Shown here: piece after piece, positions 8,616-17,504 of the stretch
Layout: each line of letters opens with the position of its first letter
Numbering within the stretch: position 1 is the first letter of the stretch
Translations under genes and position numbers: made by a program
Notes under the pieces: model-generated
The model's input: the letters and a program-made list of their open reading frames with translations, nothing else
Told to the model about the DNA's origin: nothing
Databases searched by the model: none
DNA from: Bradyrhizobium manausense
GTDB lineage: Bacteria > Pseudomonadota > Alphaproteobacteria > Rhizobiales > Xanthobacteraceae
Length of the DNA stretch: 64,000 nucleotides
Direction of reading: 5' to 3'
NCBI RefSeq assembly: GCF_018131105.1
Contig: NZ_JAFCJI010000001.1
Coordinates: 3,446,001-3,510,000, forward strand

Positions 8616-8631
8616 TATTTTGGAGGCCGAC

Positions 8632-8796
8632 ATGGGCCAGGTTATTCAGTTTATCTCGAAGTCCGAGCGCGAGCGCATTCGCCTCATCCAGGAAGCGCGC
8701 GCGATCTATGACAGCATTTTTCCGTCGGCTGATCCGGCGGGCGAGCAGACAAGCGGAGCCAACGCGCGCCAGGGCGACAGGGGCAACCTCGCATGA
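8632..8796 (+). CDS. Small conserved-looking hypothetical protein (54 aa)
   Basis: ATG at 8632 follows TTTTGGAGGCC, a strong ribosome-binding site. The product starts MGQVIQFISKSERERIRLIQ and is highly charged in its first half, with an amphipathic helix-like run. It has no signal peptide. The stop TGA overlaps the ATG of the next gene in ATGA, so the two are translationally coupled. I do not recognise a domain; it looks like a short cytosolic protein of rhizobial chromosomes. Confidence 0.6.
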   Translation: MGQVIQFISKSERERIRLIQEARAIYDSIFPSADPAGEQTSGANARQGDRGNLA

Positions 8797-9002
8797 TCAA
8801 GATCATCGCCGTCCTCTGCAGCCTCGCCTCTCCGTCCAATTGTCACGAGCAACTCGTCACCAGCTCCGACTTTGCGCAGGTCTCGGTACAGTCCTGCCTG
8901 ATGGGCGCGCCGCAGCTCGCTGAATGGATGAACCAGCATCCGGCCGAGCGCCTGGCAGCCTGGCGCTGCGTGATCGGTCAGCAGAACGGCCGGGGAATTT
9001 AA
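8793..9002 (+). CDS. Small hypothetical protein with four cysteines (69 aa)
   Basis: ATG at 8793 overlaps the previous stop (ATGA). The product begins MIKIIAVLCSLASPSNCHEQ and has Cys residues at positions 9, 17, 35 and 59, with a hydrophobic start that is short for a signal peptide. HPAERLAAWRC lies near the end. Four cysteines in 69 residues could form disulfides or bind metal. No family is recognised. Coupling to the 8632 gene suggests a shared task. Confidence 0.6.
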   Translation: MIKIIAVLCSLASPSNCHEQLVTSSDFAQVSVQSCLMGAPQLAEWMNQHPAERLAAWRCVIGQQNGRGI

Positions 9003-9106
9003 CGCGCGAGGCCGGCCTTTCGAGGGCGGCGCGATCCGGTTGAACCGTGACGAGCAGGCATCGCCAAGCTAGAATGGCGATATTGCCTGGCGCAGGGGGA
9101 CACCGG

Positions 9107-10042
9107 ATGGAGGTTGCCAGCCTCGTACTTCCCGTATTCGCGATCATCGTCACCGGGTGGCTCGCCGGGGCATCAGGCTATCTCTCCCGCTCGCTCGCCG
9201 ACGCGCTGGTGCATTTCGCCTACAACGTCGCGATGCCGGCGCTGCTGATCGTCACGATCGCGCAGGAGCCTGCCCGCAATCTCCTGGAATGGCGCTTCCT
9301 GCTCGCCTTCGGCGGCGGCTCACTCATCTGCTTCGCGCTGGTCTTCCTGACCGTCCGCGCAGGCGGGAAGCGCGATCTCGCCAGCAGCACGATCCAGGGC
9401 ATGGCGGCGGCGATGACCAATACCGGCTTCGTGGCGCTGCCGATCCTGCACGCCATCTACGGGCAGCCCGCCGTCCTGCCGGCCGCGGTGGCAACGGTGT
9501 TCGTCGCGGCCGTGATGTTTCCGATCACGGTCATTCTGCTCGAACGCGACGCGCGCGGGCCCGCGCATTCCGCCGGCCTCGCAAAGCAGATCCTGCTCAA
9601 TCCGATGGTGCTGTCCACGCTCATCGGCCTCGTCTGGGCGATCACGGGCCTGCCAATTCCGGCAGCCGTTGCTGCCTACCTGAACATGATCGCCGCGGCG
9701 CTCACGCCCTGCGCGCTGTTTGCCATCGGGCTCGGTCTGTCTGTCCAGGGCTTGCGATCCAGTCTCGGGACATCGTTCGCACTCGCTGCCGTGAAGCTGG
9801 TGGTGATGCCGCTGATCGTCTACGGCCTCTGCCTCGTCACCGGCCTCAATCCGCTCTACACCGTCGCCGCCGTTATCTGCGCCGCCGTGCCGACCGCAAA
9901 AACCGTTTACGTGCTGGCCCACGAGCACAAGGTCGAGGAGAAGCTGGTCGCGGCCACGGTCTCGGTCACGACGATGCTGTCGGTCGCGACCCTGCTGGTC
10001 GCACTCTACCTGCTCTCCGGCCTCGCGACCGCAACGCACTGA
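9107..10042 (+). CDS. AEC-family (auxin efflux carrier type) transporter
   Basis: The product has 311 residues from the ATG at 9107, preceded by CAGGGGGA; an in-frame ATG at 9047 lacks an RBS. About ten hydrophobic segments with a central loop give the AEC topology, with family-like stretches such as YNVAMPALLIVTIAQ, GMAAAMTNTGFVALP and CAAVPTAKTVYVLA. Bacterial AEC members (for example MdcF, MleP) export or exchange small carboxylates. The substrate is not readable from sequence. The thioesterase gene follows on the same strand after 80 bp. Confidence 0.8.
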   Translation: MEVASLVLPVFAIIVTGWLAGASGYLSRSLADALVHFAYNVAMPALLIVTIAQEPARNLLEWRFLLAFGGGSLICFALVFLTVRAGGKRDLASSTIQGMAAAMTNTGFVALPILHAIYGQPAVLPAAVATVFVAAVMFPITVILLERDARGPAHSAGLAKQILLNPMVLSTLIGLVWAITGLPIPAAVAAYLNMIAAALTPCALFAIGLGLSVQGLRSSLGTSFALAAVKLVVMPLIVYGLCLVTGLNPLYTVAAVICAAVPTAKTVYVLAHEHKVEEKLVAATVSVTTMLSVATLLVALYLLSGLATATH

Positions 10043-10122
10043 ACGCGACCAAAACCCGCCTTTTGACTCCGACACGCTTCACATCATATGATTCTCATCA
10101 TCTTATAGGACAAGGACGAGCG

Positions 10123-10629
10123 ATGGTGGATGACAATTCCAGCCCGCGGACGGTCGAATACGGCGTCGTATCCGTTGAGAAAATGGCATCGATGACGGGG
10201 CTCGATTTCGTCCGCGCGATCTTCTCGCGACGATTGCCGGAGCCGCCGATCATGCAGACGGTCGAGCCGTTCGACTGCTCGGCCGACCCGGGTACCGTCG
10301 TGATCCACAGCGTGCCGGGCCTGCGTCACTACAACCCGATCGGCTCTGTTCATGGAGGCTACGCCGCGATCCTGCTGGATTCCGCGATGGGGCTTGCCGT
10401 GCAGACCACCCTGCCCGCGGGCACCGGCTACACCACGCTGGAATTCAAGATCTCCTTCGTTCGCGGCATGAGCGAAGCCAGCGGCACGATTCGCACCGAA
10501 GGCCGCGTGCTCAACGCCGGCCGCCGCGTCGCCACCGCCGAAGCGCGCATCACCGATGCAAAAGGCCGGCTGATCGCGCATGCGACGACCACCTGCCTGG
10601 TGTTCCCGATCGGCGGCGCGGAAGGCTAA
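10123..10629 (+). CDS. PaaI-family hotdog thioesterase
   Basis: The product has 168 residues from the ATG at 10123, preceded by AGGACAAGGACGAG. The hotdog-fold motif HGGYAAILLDSAMG sits mid-protein, followed by YTTLEFKISFVRG, typical of PaaI/YbgC acyl-CoA thioesterases that hydrolyse aryl- or acyl-CoA thioesters in the cytosol. The same frame is open back into the transporter gene (from 9157), but that extension is a shadow with no family likeness. Confidence 0.85.
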   Translation: MVDDNSSPRTVEYGVVSVEKMASMTGLDFVRAIFSRRLPEPPIMQTVEPFDCSADPGTVVIHSVPGLRHYNPIGSVHGGYAAILLDSAMGLAVQTTLPAGTGYTTLEFKISFVRGMSEASGTIRTEGRVLNAGRRVATAEARITDAKGRLIAHATTTCLVFPIGGAEG

Positions 10630-10653
10630 GGCGCGGCACAGTCAGGCCTGATC

Positions 10654-10941
10654 TCACCGCGGATTTGTATTGCTCCAGGTCGGCGCCGAATTGGTGACAC
10701 CGACCGACGGCCAATTATATGTGCCGACCGACGGCGCCGTGACGGTGCCGACCGTCTGTCCCGACGACCCGTAAGCCGGCCTCGGCTGCACCGCGGTCAC
10801 CCCGGGGCTTCCATAGGACGGAGCCGGCAGGCCCGTGCTGTGGGATCTATGCGACCGATACTTCTTCGCTTCAGCCGCGAGGGGCGCCAACGCCAATCCG
10901 GTCGTGACGAGCGCGGCAATGATGAGTCTGGTCGTTGTCAT
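10654..10941 (-). CDS. Small secreted hypothetical protein (95 aa)
   Basis: A clear signal peptide (MTTTRLIIAALVTTGLALAP, cleavage near AEA-KK) is followed by a low-complexity Ser/Gly/Pro/Thr-rich tail with repeated VGT/SVG and YGS units. There are no cysteines. The composition suggests an unstructured envelope or secreted protein; function is unknown. It converges with the thioesterase gene. Confidence 0.65.
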   Translation of the reverse strand: MTTTRLIIAALVTTGLALAPLAAEAKKYRSHRSHSTGLPAPSYGSPGVTAVQPRPAYGSSGQTVGTVTAPSVGTYNWPSVGVTNSAPTWSNTNPR

Positions 10942-11142
10942 CGCTGATCCCTTTGTTTGCGGCGGGCCCGGTGAGCCATGTGGTCATTCGTCGGAGAATT
11001 CCCATAGGCTCTCGTTCATAACTCCGTGTGCGCTGAAATGTGCCGGAGCGCGCTGTGGCGCCGCTGCGCGCGATCCCGCCTTCGGATGGACCCGAATCAG
11101 CGCTAGTGGATTGCTTTCAGCGACCCCCTGGACGCGAGCAGC

Positions 11143-11463
11143 ATGACCGGCCCCGAACTGAAGCAACTCCGCGACGACCTCTCCGACGCCATCGAGCGCA
11201 AGCTCACCGCGGCCGACATGGCGAAGCTGTGTGCATTGCCGGAGCAAGGCGGCGCCGACACGATCCGGCGCTGGGAAGTGCGCGGCCCGACCATCGCTGC
11301 GACCAAGGTGCTGCGCGTGCTGGCCATGGCAAGCGAGCGCTATCCGATCCTGGAGAAGTTCGACGTCTTCGATCGCCATGATGTGCGCGAGGAAGATCGG
11401 CCCGCAAAGCGCGCAGCCTTCCGCGCCCAGATGCGCGACGAGGTGCGGCGCCGCCTTGGTTAA
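11143..11463 (+). CDS. Small putative DNA-binding protein (106 aa)
   Basis: ATG at 11143 has GGACGCGAG upstream. The product is charged and helical, without membrane segments. The central part (LTAADMAKLCALPEQGGADT then IRRWEVRGPTIAATKVLRVL) reads like a helix-turn-helix with a recognition helix followed by a cI/phage-like second helix pair. No named family is certain. It stands alone before the OMP gene. Confidence 0.6.
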   Translation: MTGPELKQLRDDLSDAIERKLTAADMAKLCALPEQGGADTIRRWEVRGPTIAATKVLRVLAMASERYPILEKFDVFDRHDVREEDRPAKRAAFRAQMRDEVRRRLG

Positions 11464-11521
11464 CGGAACGCGCGCGCAAGTTACCGCGACGCTCTCGAAT
11501 TAAGCCTTCCTTCACCACTTC

Positions 11522-11536
11522 TTAAGCCACCATTAA
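11522..11536 (+). promoter_or_regulatory. CtrA-type box TTAA-N7-TTAA upstream of the OMP gene
   Basis: TTAA at 11522-11525 and TTAA at 11533-11536 are separated by exactly seven bases, the full CtrA consensus of alphaproteobacteria. A further AATTAAGCC lies about 20 bp upstream. The site is 150 bp before the ATG at 11687, a plausible promoter distance given the long leader. The assignment rests on the consensus match only. Confidence 0.5.
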
Positions 11537-11686
11537 GCACGAAAATCATTTACGGCCCAATAAGTTAGGTTGGGCGCTGTTGTGCCATGCATGTGACAGC
11601 ATTTTCGTCAAAAGCGAGCTATCTGCAAAACCAACGCGGCGCCGACTGCGCGCCCGCCGGGGACCTTAGTGTTGGAGTTCAAGACG

Positions 11687-12406
11687 ATGAAGAAGATTCT
11701 GTTTGCGACCGTTGCGCTGTTCGTGGTGGGCGCAGCAGCGCCGGCGATCGGTGCCGATCTCGGCGCCCGCCCCTATTACAACAAGGCGCCGGCCTATGCC
11801 GCGCCGATCTACAACTGGACCGGCTTCTACATCGGTGCGCATCTCGGCGGCGCGTTCTCCAGCGACAACAATTTCAGCGGCCTCTCCACCGGCAACAACG
11901 GCAACGGCCGTTTCCTCGGCGGCTTGCAGGCCGGTGCGGACTGGCAGTTCCACCCGAACTTCCTGGTCGGCGCCGAAGCCCAGTATTCCTGGCTCTCCGG
12001 CAGTGTCGGCGCGGTTTTCCCGGGCGGCACCTACACCAACGATCAGCGCGGCCTCGGTTCGATCACCGGCCGCGTCGGCTACACCTGGGGCCCGGGCCTG
12101 CTCTACGTGAAGGGCGGCTACGCCTATTCGGACAACAACGAGAAGGTCACCGTCGGTGGCGTTCCGAATGCCTTCATCATCGATGGCGACCATCGCAACG
12201 GCTACACCGTCGGCGCCGGCCTCGAATACATGTTCGCGCCGAACTGGTCGGCCAAGGCCGAGTACCAGTACTACAATTTCGGCGACGCGCACTTCACTGC
12301 GGGTCCGCTGGTCGGCACCGGCAATTTCACCACCGACGACCATACCTTCAAGGCCGGCGTCAACTACCGCTTCAACTGGGCTACCCCGGTCGCCGCGCGG
12401 TACTGA
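11687..12406 (+). CDS. Outer-membrane beta-barrel protein (Omp25/RopB-like porin family)
   Basis: The product has 239 residues from the ATG at 11687, nine bases after GGAG; an upstream GTG (11669) would swallow the RBS. Residues 1-23 are a signal peptide ending AIGA. The start of the mature protein, NWTGFYIGAHLGGAFS, is the hallmark of the rhizobial Omp25/Omp31-type eight-stranded barrel. The C-terminus FKAGVNYRFNWATPVAARY ends in alternating aromatic residues that suit BAM recognition. It sits in the outer membrane. A rho-independent terminator follows at 12434. Confidence 0.9.
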   Translation: MKKILFATVALFVVGAAAPAIGADLGARPYYNKAPAYAAPIYNWTGFYIGAHLGGAFSSDNNFSGLSTGNNGNGRFLGGLQAGADWQFHPNFLVGAEAQYSWLSGSVGAVFPGGTYTNDQRGLGSITGRVGYTWGPGLLYVKGGYAYSDNNEKVTVGGVPNAFIIDGDHRNGYTVGAGLEYMFAPNWSAKAEYQYYNFGDAHFTAGPLVGTGNFTTDDHTFKAGVNYRFNWATPVAARY

Positions 12407-12433
12407 TTTCGTCTGGAAACTCTCGTCGCCATC

Positions 12434-12467
12434 AAGGGCCGGCAGCAATGCCGGCCCTTTCTTTTTT
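12434..12467 (+). terminator. Rho-independent terminator of the OMP gene
   Basis: Stem AAGGGCCGGC / GCCGGCCCTT with loop AGCAAT is followed by TTCTTTTTT, about 28 bp after the OMP stop codon. Confidence 0.9.
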
Positions 12468-12564
12468 CGCCCTGCGGAACTGCCAAGCATTTGTGCAACT
12501 TGCGATTTTTTAACCCGCGCCAAGGATACTCCGCCGCGAGGATTACGGGTGTGGGGGAATTTCG

Positions 12565-14706
12565 ATGGCAATCCGTCTGAGCGTCGGCCGTTTCAAACCT
12601 CGTTTCAAGATGCCGAAATGGGGTCTGCGCGGCAGCCTGTTCGCGGCGTTCGCCGTGATCGCGGGCATGGGCCTCGTGATCGCAGGCGGTGCCGGCTTCG
12701 TGTTCAAGCATCTCGGCTCGACCATGATGGATCTGAGCGGCCGCGACATCCCGCGCCTCTCCGCCAGCCTTCAGCTCGCCTCGCAGAGCGCGACGCTCGC
12801 GGCGCAGGGTCCGGGCCTGCTCGCCTCGCCCAGTGACGATGCGCTGAACGAGCGCACCAAGAACGTGAAGAACATCCAGCAGCTCGCGATGGCCAAGCTC
12901 GGCGAAATCATCGAGCTCGGCGCCGACCAGCAGACCGCGAACGCGCTCCGCGACACCGCCAAGAGCATCGACGACGCCACGCAGAGCCTGGTTTCGGCGG
13001 CACGCGAACGTCTCGACACCGGCGCGCTCCACGAAAAGCAGTATGAAGCGCTGCGCAAGGCCCAGCTCTCCTTCGTCGGTGCCGCCGGCCCGGCCATGCT
13101 GGACGCGCAGACGCGCCTCAACGCGATCCTTGGTGCTGCGGAAGTGTCGGCCGATGACGCCACCGAAGCTGCCCGCACCGTCTCCCAGGTCTCGACCGTC
13201 TCCGCCAACGGCAATCTGATGGCCGCCGACATGATGGCGGCGCTCTCCGCCAACAGCAGCGACACGCTCGAGGCGATCGAGAAGGAATTCAAGACGACCC
13301 GCGACCGCGTCAAGTCCAACCTCGAGGACCTCCCGAACATTTCCTCGATGCAGGCCGTGCGCGACGCCGTGCAGAAGCTGTTCGCCTTTGGCGAGGGCAA
13401 GAACGGCGTGTTCAAGATCCGCCAGAAGGAGCTCGACTCCATCGACTACGGTCAGACCATTCTGGATGAGACCCGCAAGCTCAATGTCGGCCTCGGCATC
13501 AGCGTTCAGGCGCTCGTCGACGGTGTGCAGAAGGAGACCAACACGTCGACCTTCCAGGCCCGTCAGGAGATCTCGCTCGCCACGATGGCCATGCTTGCGC
13601 TAGGCGGCCTCACCTTGATCGGGTCGGCGCTGTTCGTTTGGCTCTATGTCGGCCGCAACATCCTGCGCCGTATCCGCGAGCTTCAGCGCGCCATGCAGCT
13701 GCTCTCTGCCGGCGACCTCGACACCGAGATCGTCCGCTCCCGTCAGAACGACGAGATCGGCGCGATGAAGGAGACGCTGACGGTGTTCCGCGACAGCATG
13801 GTCGAAGCCCGCGCGCTCGCGGGCGAGCAGGACAAGGATCGTGTCGCCAAGGCGGAACGTGCCGCTCACATGGAAGCGAAGATCGCGGAGTTCGAAGGCA
13901 CCGTACGGACCGCACTCGACAATCTCGCGCAATCGGCCAATTCGATGCAGTCGACCGCGCAAAGCATGTCGACCACCGCAGACCAGTCCAACGCGCTGGT
14001 GAACGCGGTTGCTTCTGCCGCCGAGGAAACCTCGGTCAACGTGCAGACCGTGTCGTCGGGCACCGAGCAGCTGTCGTCCTCGATCGAGGAGATCAGCAAG
14101 CAGGTCGTCACCTCCGCGGCGATCGCCAAAAAGGCGGTCGACGAGGCCGGCGCCACCGACACCACGGTGCAGAGCCTTGCCGACAGCGCGAGCCGCATCA
14201 GCGTCGTCGTCGACCTGATCCAGACCATCGCCTCCCAGACCAATCTGCTTGCGCTCAACGCCACCATCGAGGCGGCCCGTGCGGGCGAAGCCGGCCGCGG
14301 CTTTGCAGTGGTCGCGTCCGAAGTGAAGAGCCTCGCCAGCCAGACCGCGAAGGCGACGGAAGAGATCCGCACCCAGATCGCCAGCATGCAGCAGGTCACG
14401 ACCTCGGCCGTCGGCGCCATCCAGGGCATCGGCCGCATCATCGGCGAGATCAACGACGTCACCACCACGATCGCGGCTGCCGTCGAGGAACAGGGTGCAG
14501 CGACGCGTGAGATCGCCCGCAACATCCAGCATGCGGCCGGCGGCACCAGCGAGGTCTCGAGCAACATCGTCGGCGTCTCCACCGCTTCGGCCGAGGCGGG
14601 TGCCGCGGCGAGCGAAGTGCTCGGTGCCTCCGATGCGCTCCGCCGCGAGGCCGACATGCTGCGCGGGGAAATCGACGCATTCCTCAACAACATGCGGGCG
14701 GCGTAA
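12565..14706 (+). CDS. Methyl-accepting chemotaxis protein
   Basis: The product has 713 residues. TM1 spans about 24-46 and TM2 about 336-360, flanking a roughly 290-residue periplasmic helical sensor domain. A HAMP domain follows at 360-415 ([20 protein letters not shown]). The cytoplasmic signalling hairpin contains the invariant tip [20 protein letters not shown] and [13 protein letters not shown]. No CheR/CheB-tethering pentapeptide is present at the C-terminus (NNMRAA). It signals to CheA/CheW to bias flagellar rotation. The ligand cannot be read from sequence. No other che genes are nearby. Confidence 0.93.
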   Translation: MAIRLSVGRFKPRFKMPKWGLRGSLFAAFAVIAGMGLVIAGGAGFVFKHLGSTMMDLSGRDIPRLSASLQLASQSATLAAQGPGLLASPSDDALNERTKNVKNIQQLAMAKLGEIIELGADQQTANALRDTAKSIDDATQSLVSAARERLDTGALHEKQYEALRKAQLSFVGAAGPAMLDAQTRLNAILGAAEVSADDATEAARTVSQVSTVSANGNLMAADMMAALSANSSDTLEAIEKEFKTTRDRVKSNLEDLPNISSMQAVRDAVQKLFAFGEGKNGVFKIRQKELDSIDYGQTILDETRKLNVGLGISVQALVDGVQKETNTSTFQARQEISLATMAMLALGGLTLIGSALFVWLYVGRNILRRIRELQRAMQLLSAGDLDTEIVRSRQNDEIGAMKETLTVFRDSMVEARALAGEQDKDRVAKAERAAHMEAKIAEFEGTVRTALDNLAQSANSMQSTAQSMSTTADQSNALVNAVASAAEETSVNVQTVSSGTEQLSSSIEEISKQVVTSAAIAKKAVDEAGATDTTVQSLADSASRISVVVDLIQTIASQTNLLALNATIEAARAGEAGRGFAVVASEVKSLASQTAKATEEIRTQIASMQQVTTSAVGAIQGIGRIIGEINDVTTTIAAAVEEQGAATREIARNIQHAAGGTSEVSSNIVGVSTASAEAGAAASEVLGASDALRREADMLRGEIDAFLNNMRAA

Positions 14707-14715
14707 GTCGTCGCC

Positions 14716-14749
14716 CCGTAGCCCGGATGGCGCTCCATCCGGGCTACGG
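14716..14749. repeat. Perfect 15-bp inverted repeat (possible terminator), family C
   Basis: CCGTAGCCCGGATGG and its exact complement are separated by CGCT, seven to ten bases after the chemoreceptor stop. There is no T-run, but the stem is strong and could trim or protect the mRNA. The GTAGCCCGGATGG core is a known type of dispersed bradyrhizobial repeat. Confidence 0.75.
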
Positions 14750-14827
14750 AAAATACGCCCGGTATGACGGCCATGCCGCGTTCTTTTTCGGCTGGCGCCC
14801 CGCCCGCGCTGGGTTTAAGCCGGTAGC

Positions 14828-15889
14828 ATGAACGCAAAAACCGACACCGTGCAGTCCTCGGCCGAGGCTCTGCGCTATCCCTGGGAGCAGCATCCCGGCC
14901 CCGAAGAGGTCGTTGAGGTGCGCCCCGGCGTGCTGTGGGCGCGGCTGAAGCTGCCGTTCCGCCTCAACCATGTGAACATCTATTTGCTCGCCGATGGCGA
15001 CGGCTATGCGATGGTCGATGCCGGCTTCGGCAACGAGGAGACGATCGAGGCCTGGACCAAGCTGTTCGAAGGCCCGCTGAAGGGCGTCAACATCACCCGC
15101 CTGATCGTCACGCATTCGCACCCCGACCATGTCGGTCTCGCGGGCTGGATCGTCGAGCGGTTCAACTGCCCGCTGGTGATGTCGCAGGTCGAATATCTGC
15201 AATCGGTCTATCACCAGAACCGCGGCACGGAGGAGCGGCGCGAGGCGCAACGGCAATTCTTCCGTCGTCATGGCATGGACGAGTCGCTCACCGAAAAGCT
15301 GCTCGGTCGCGGCCAGGATTATCTCAAGCGTGTCTCGGTGCTGCCGCCGTCCTATCGCCGCATCTCGCACGGCGACGACGTCGTGATCGGCACGCGCCGC
15401 TTCAAGGTGATCACCGGCGGCGGCCACGCGCTCGACCAGGTGATGCTGTATTGCGCCGACGACAAGCTGTTCCTCTCCGCCGACCAGGTGCTGAGCAGGA
15501 TCTCGCCGAACGTCAGCGTATGGGCGGTCGAGCCCGACCAGAATTCGCTCGGCGAATATCTCGCCTCGCTCGCGAGCCTCACGACTACGCTGCCCTATGA
15601 TCTCCTGGTGCTGCCCGGTCATGGTGTGCCGTTCTACGGATTGAAGACCCGCATCAAGCAGCTCGCCGATCACCATGAGGAGCGCTGCCGCCTGATCGCG
15701 GAAGCCTGCCGCGAGGTGCCGCAAACGTCGCGCGCGTTGGTGCCTGTCGTGTTCAACAAGCATGTGCTGGACGAGCACCAGATGGGTTTTGCCGCCGGCG
15801 AGCTCGTTGCTCACGTCAACTACATGATCGTCGAGGGCCGGCTGACGGCGGAGACCAAGGACGGCGTGTTGCAGTTCAGGACGACGTGA
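14828..15889 (+). CDS. Metallo-beta-lactamase-fold hydrolase
   Basis: The product has 353 residues. The metal-binding motif THSHPDHVG (HxHxDH) lies near residue 95, with further ligands in GGGHALDQ (about 198) and PGHG (about 262). Glyoxalase-II/LACTB2-like enzymes share this layout, and the C-terminal region has the winged-helix-like extension common in LACTB2-type proteins. It is cytosolic, with no signal peptide. Likely a thioester, lactone or phosphoester hydrolase; the substrate is unknown. Confidence 0.85.
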   Translation: MNAKTDTVQSSAEALRYPWEQHPGPEEVVEVRPGVLWARLKLPFRLNHVNIYLLADGDGYAMVDAGFGNEETIEAWTKLFEGPLKGVNITRLIVTHSHPDHVGLAGWIVERFNCPLVMSQVEYLQSVYHQNRGTEERREAQRQFFRRHGMDESLTEKLLGRGQDYLKRVSVLPPSYRRISHGDDVVIGTRRFKVITGGGHALDQVMLYCADDKLFLSADQVLSRISPNVSVWAVEPDQNSLGEYLASLASLTTTLPYDLLVLPGHGVPFYGLKTRIKQLADHHEERCRLIAEACREVPQTSRALVPVVFNKHVLDEHQMGFAAGELVAHVNYMIVEGRLTAETKDGVLQFRTT

Positions 15890-15955
15890 ACGCAAGCGCC
15901 GGTTGAGCCGGCGCTTCGGAACACGGTGCAGAGCAGCATTTCAGGTCGCGCGAAC

Positions 15956-15969
15956 TTGATCGGGATCAA
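15956..15969 (+). promoter_or_regulatory. FixK/FNR-type box upstream of hemA
   Basis: TTGATCGGGATCAA is a perfect TTGAT-N4-ATCAA palindrome, centred about 140 bp before the hemA ATG. Oxygen control of hemA through FixK has been reported in Bradyrhizobium japonicum, which fits this site. With the usual -40 placement, transcription would start near 16003. Confidence 0.8.
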
Positions 15970-16103
15970 GTTTCAATTCGCACGATAGGGCATTTTGCCC
16001 AAATGCCCTGCGCCGCCAAATGTGGGATAGCGCATAGACATTGGAGCTGGAATAGCTCTAAGGATATGCGCCCTTTTGGTCCGTTCCGTCCCAGGTTGCA
16101 CCG

Positions 16104-17333
16104 ATGGATTACGCCGAGTTCTTCAATTCCGCCCTCGATCGCCTCCATACCGAGCGCCGCTACCGCGTGTTCGCCGATCTGGAGCGCACGGCCGGCCGGT
16201 TCCCGCATGCGGTCTGGCATTCGCCCAAGGGCAAGCGCGACGTCGTGATCTGGTGTTCCAACGATTATCTCGGCATGGGCCAGCACCCGAAAGTGGTCGG
16301 CGCCATGGTCGAGACCGCGACCCGCGTCGGCACCGGCGCAGGCGGCACCCGCAACATCGCCGGCACGCATCATCCGCTGGTGCAACTCGAGACCGAGCTC
16401 GCTGATCTCCACGGCAAGGAAGCCGCACTGCTGTTCACCTCGGGCTACGTCTCGAACCAGACCGGCATCGCGACCATCGCGAAGCTGATCCCGAACTGCC
16501 TGATCCTGTCGGACGAGCTCAACCACAATTCGATGATCGAAGGCATCCGCCAGTCCGGCTGCGAGCGTCAGGTGTTCCGCCACAACGATCTCGCCGATCT
16601 CGAAGCACTGCTGAAGGCAGCGGGCCCGAACCGGCCGAAGCTGATCGCCTGCGAGAGCCTCTATTCCATGGATGGCGACGTCGCCCCGCTCGCCAGGATC
16701 TGCGATCTCGCCGAGAAGTATGGCGCGATGACCTATGTCGACGAGGTTCATGCCGTCGGCATGTACGGCCCGCGCGGCGGCGGCATTGCCGAGCGTGATG
16801 GCGTCATGCATCGCATCGACATTCTCGAAGGCACGCTCGCGAAGGCGTTCGGCTGCCTCGGCGGCTACATCGCCGGCAACGGCCACATCATCGACGCCGT
16901 GCGCTCCTATGCCCCGGGCTTCATCTTCACCACCGCGCTGCCGCCGGCGATCTGCTCGGCCGCGACCGCCGCAATCAAGCATCTGAAGACCTCGAGCTGG
17001 GAGCGTGAGCGCCACCAGGACCGCGCCGCCCGCACCAAGGCGATCCTCAACGCCGCAGGCCTGCCCGTGATGTCGAACGATACCCACATCGTGCCGCTGT
17101 TCGTCGGCGATCCCGAGAAGTGCAAGCAGGCCTCGGACCTTCTGCTCGAAGAGCACGGCATCTACATCCAGCCGATCAACTATCCCACGGTCGCCAAGGG
17201 CACCGAGCGCCTGCGCATCACGCCCTCGCCGTATCATGACGACGGCCTGATCGATCAGCTCGCCGAAGCCCTGCTGCAGGTCTGGGATCGCCTCGGCCTG
17301 CCGCTGAGCGAGAAGTCGCTGGCGGCGGAGTGA
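16104..17333 (+). CDS. hemA: 5-aminolevulinate synthase
   Basis: The product has 409 residues. It is a PLP enzyme condensing glycine and succinyl-CoA to 5-aminolevulinate, the first step of the Shemin haem pathway used by alphaproteobacteria. Visible marks are [15 protein letters not shown] at the start, the glycine-rich [30 protein letters not shown] with the PLP-ring Asp, and EGTLAKAFG with Schiff-base Lys247. Full length. A FixK/FNR box upstream implies induction at low oxygen, when haem demand for respiratory oxidases rises. It stands alone; the next gene starts 170 bp on. Confidence 0.97.
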   Translation: MDYAEFFNSALDRLHTERRYRVFADLERTAGRFPHAVWHSPKGKRDVVIWCSNDYLGMGQHPKVVGAMVETATRVGTGAGGTRNIAGTHHPLVQLETELADLHGKEAALLFTSGYVSNQTGIATIAKLIPNCLILSDELNHNSMIEGIRQSGCERQVFRHNDLADLEALLKAAGPNRPKLIACESLYSMDGDVAPLARICDLAEKYGAMTYVDEVHAVGMYGPRGGGIAERDGVMHRIDILEGTLAKAFGCLGGYIAGNGHIIDAVRSYAPGFIFTTALPPAICSAATAAIKHLKTSSWERERHQDRAARTKAILNAAGLPVMSNDTHIVPLFVGDPEKCKQASDLLLEEHGIYIQPINYPTVAKGTERLRITPSPYHDDGLIDQLAEALLQVWDRLGLPLSEKSLAAE

Positions 17334-17504
17334 TCCCGTCGTCCGGGCTTTCGCCGGGACCACGTTCAGGCGAGCAGCTTAACGACGACCCCAGTTCCCG
17401 CCCCCTTCCCGACATTTCGCTGTCGCTTGCGCCCCGTTAACGCGCTAGAATTGCAGAGAAAATGAGATCGGGCGCCGGTGCGCCCAGGGAGAAGCACGCT
17501 CGCC

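Larger units (their letters stand above)
8193..8631. other. Intergenic stretch: palindromic repeat plus upstream region of the small-gene pair
   Basis: About 440 bp without a supported gene. It contains a family A palindrome (8273-8353) and a dense cluster of inverted repeats at 8577-8615 just before the gene at 8632. The middle part (8354-8576) shows nothing I can name. Confidence 0.55.

Noticed and set aside
9157..10629. 490-residue + frame spanning the AEC transporter and the thioesterase
   Set aside because: Only the last 168 residues match a family. The rest is an out-of-frame reading of the transporter gene.
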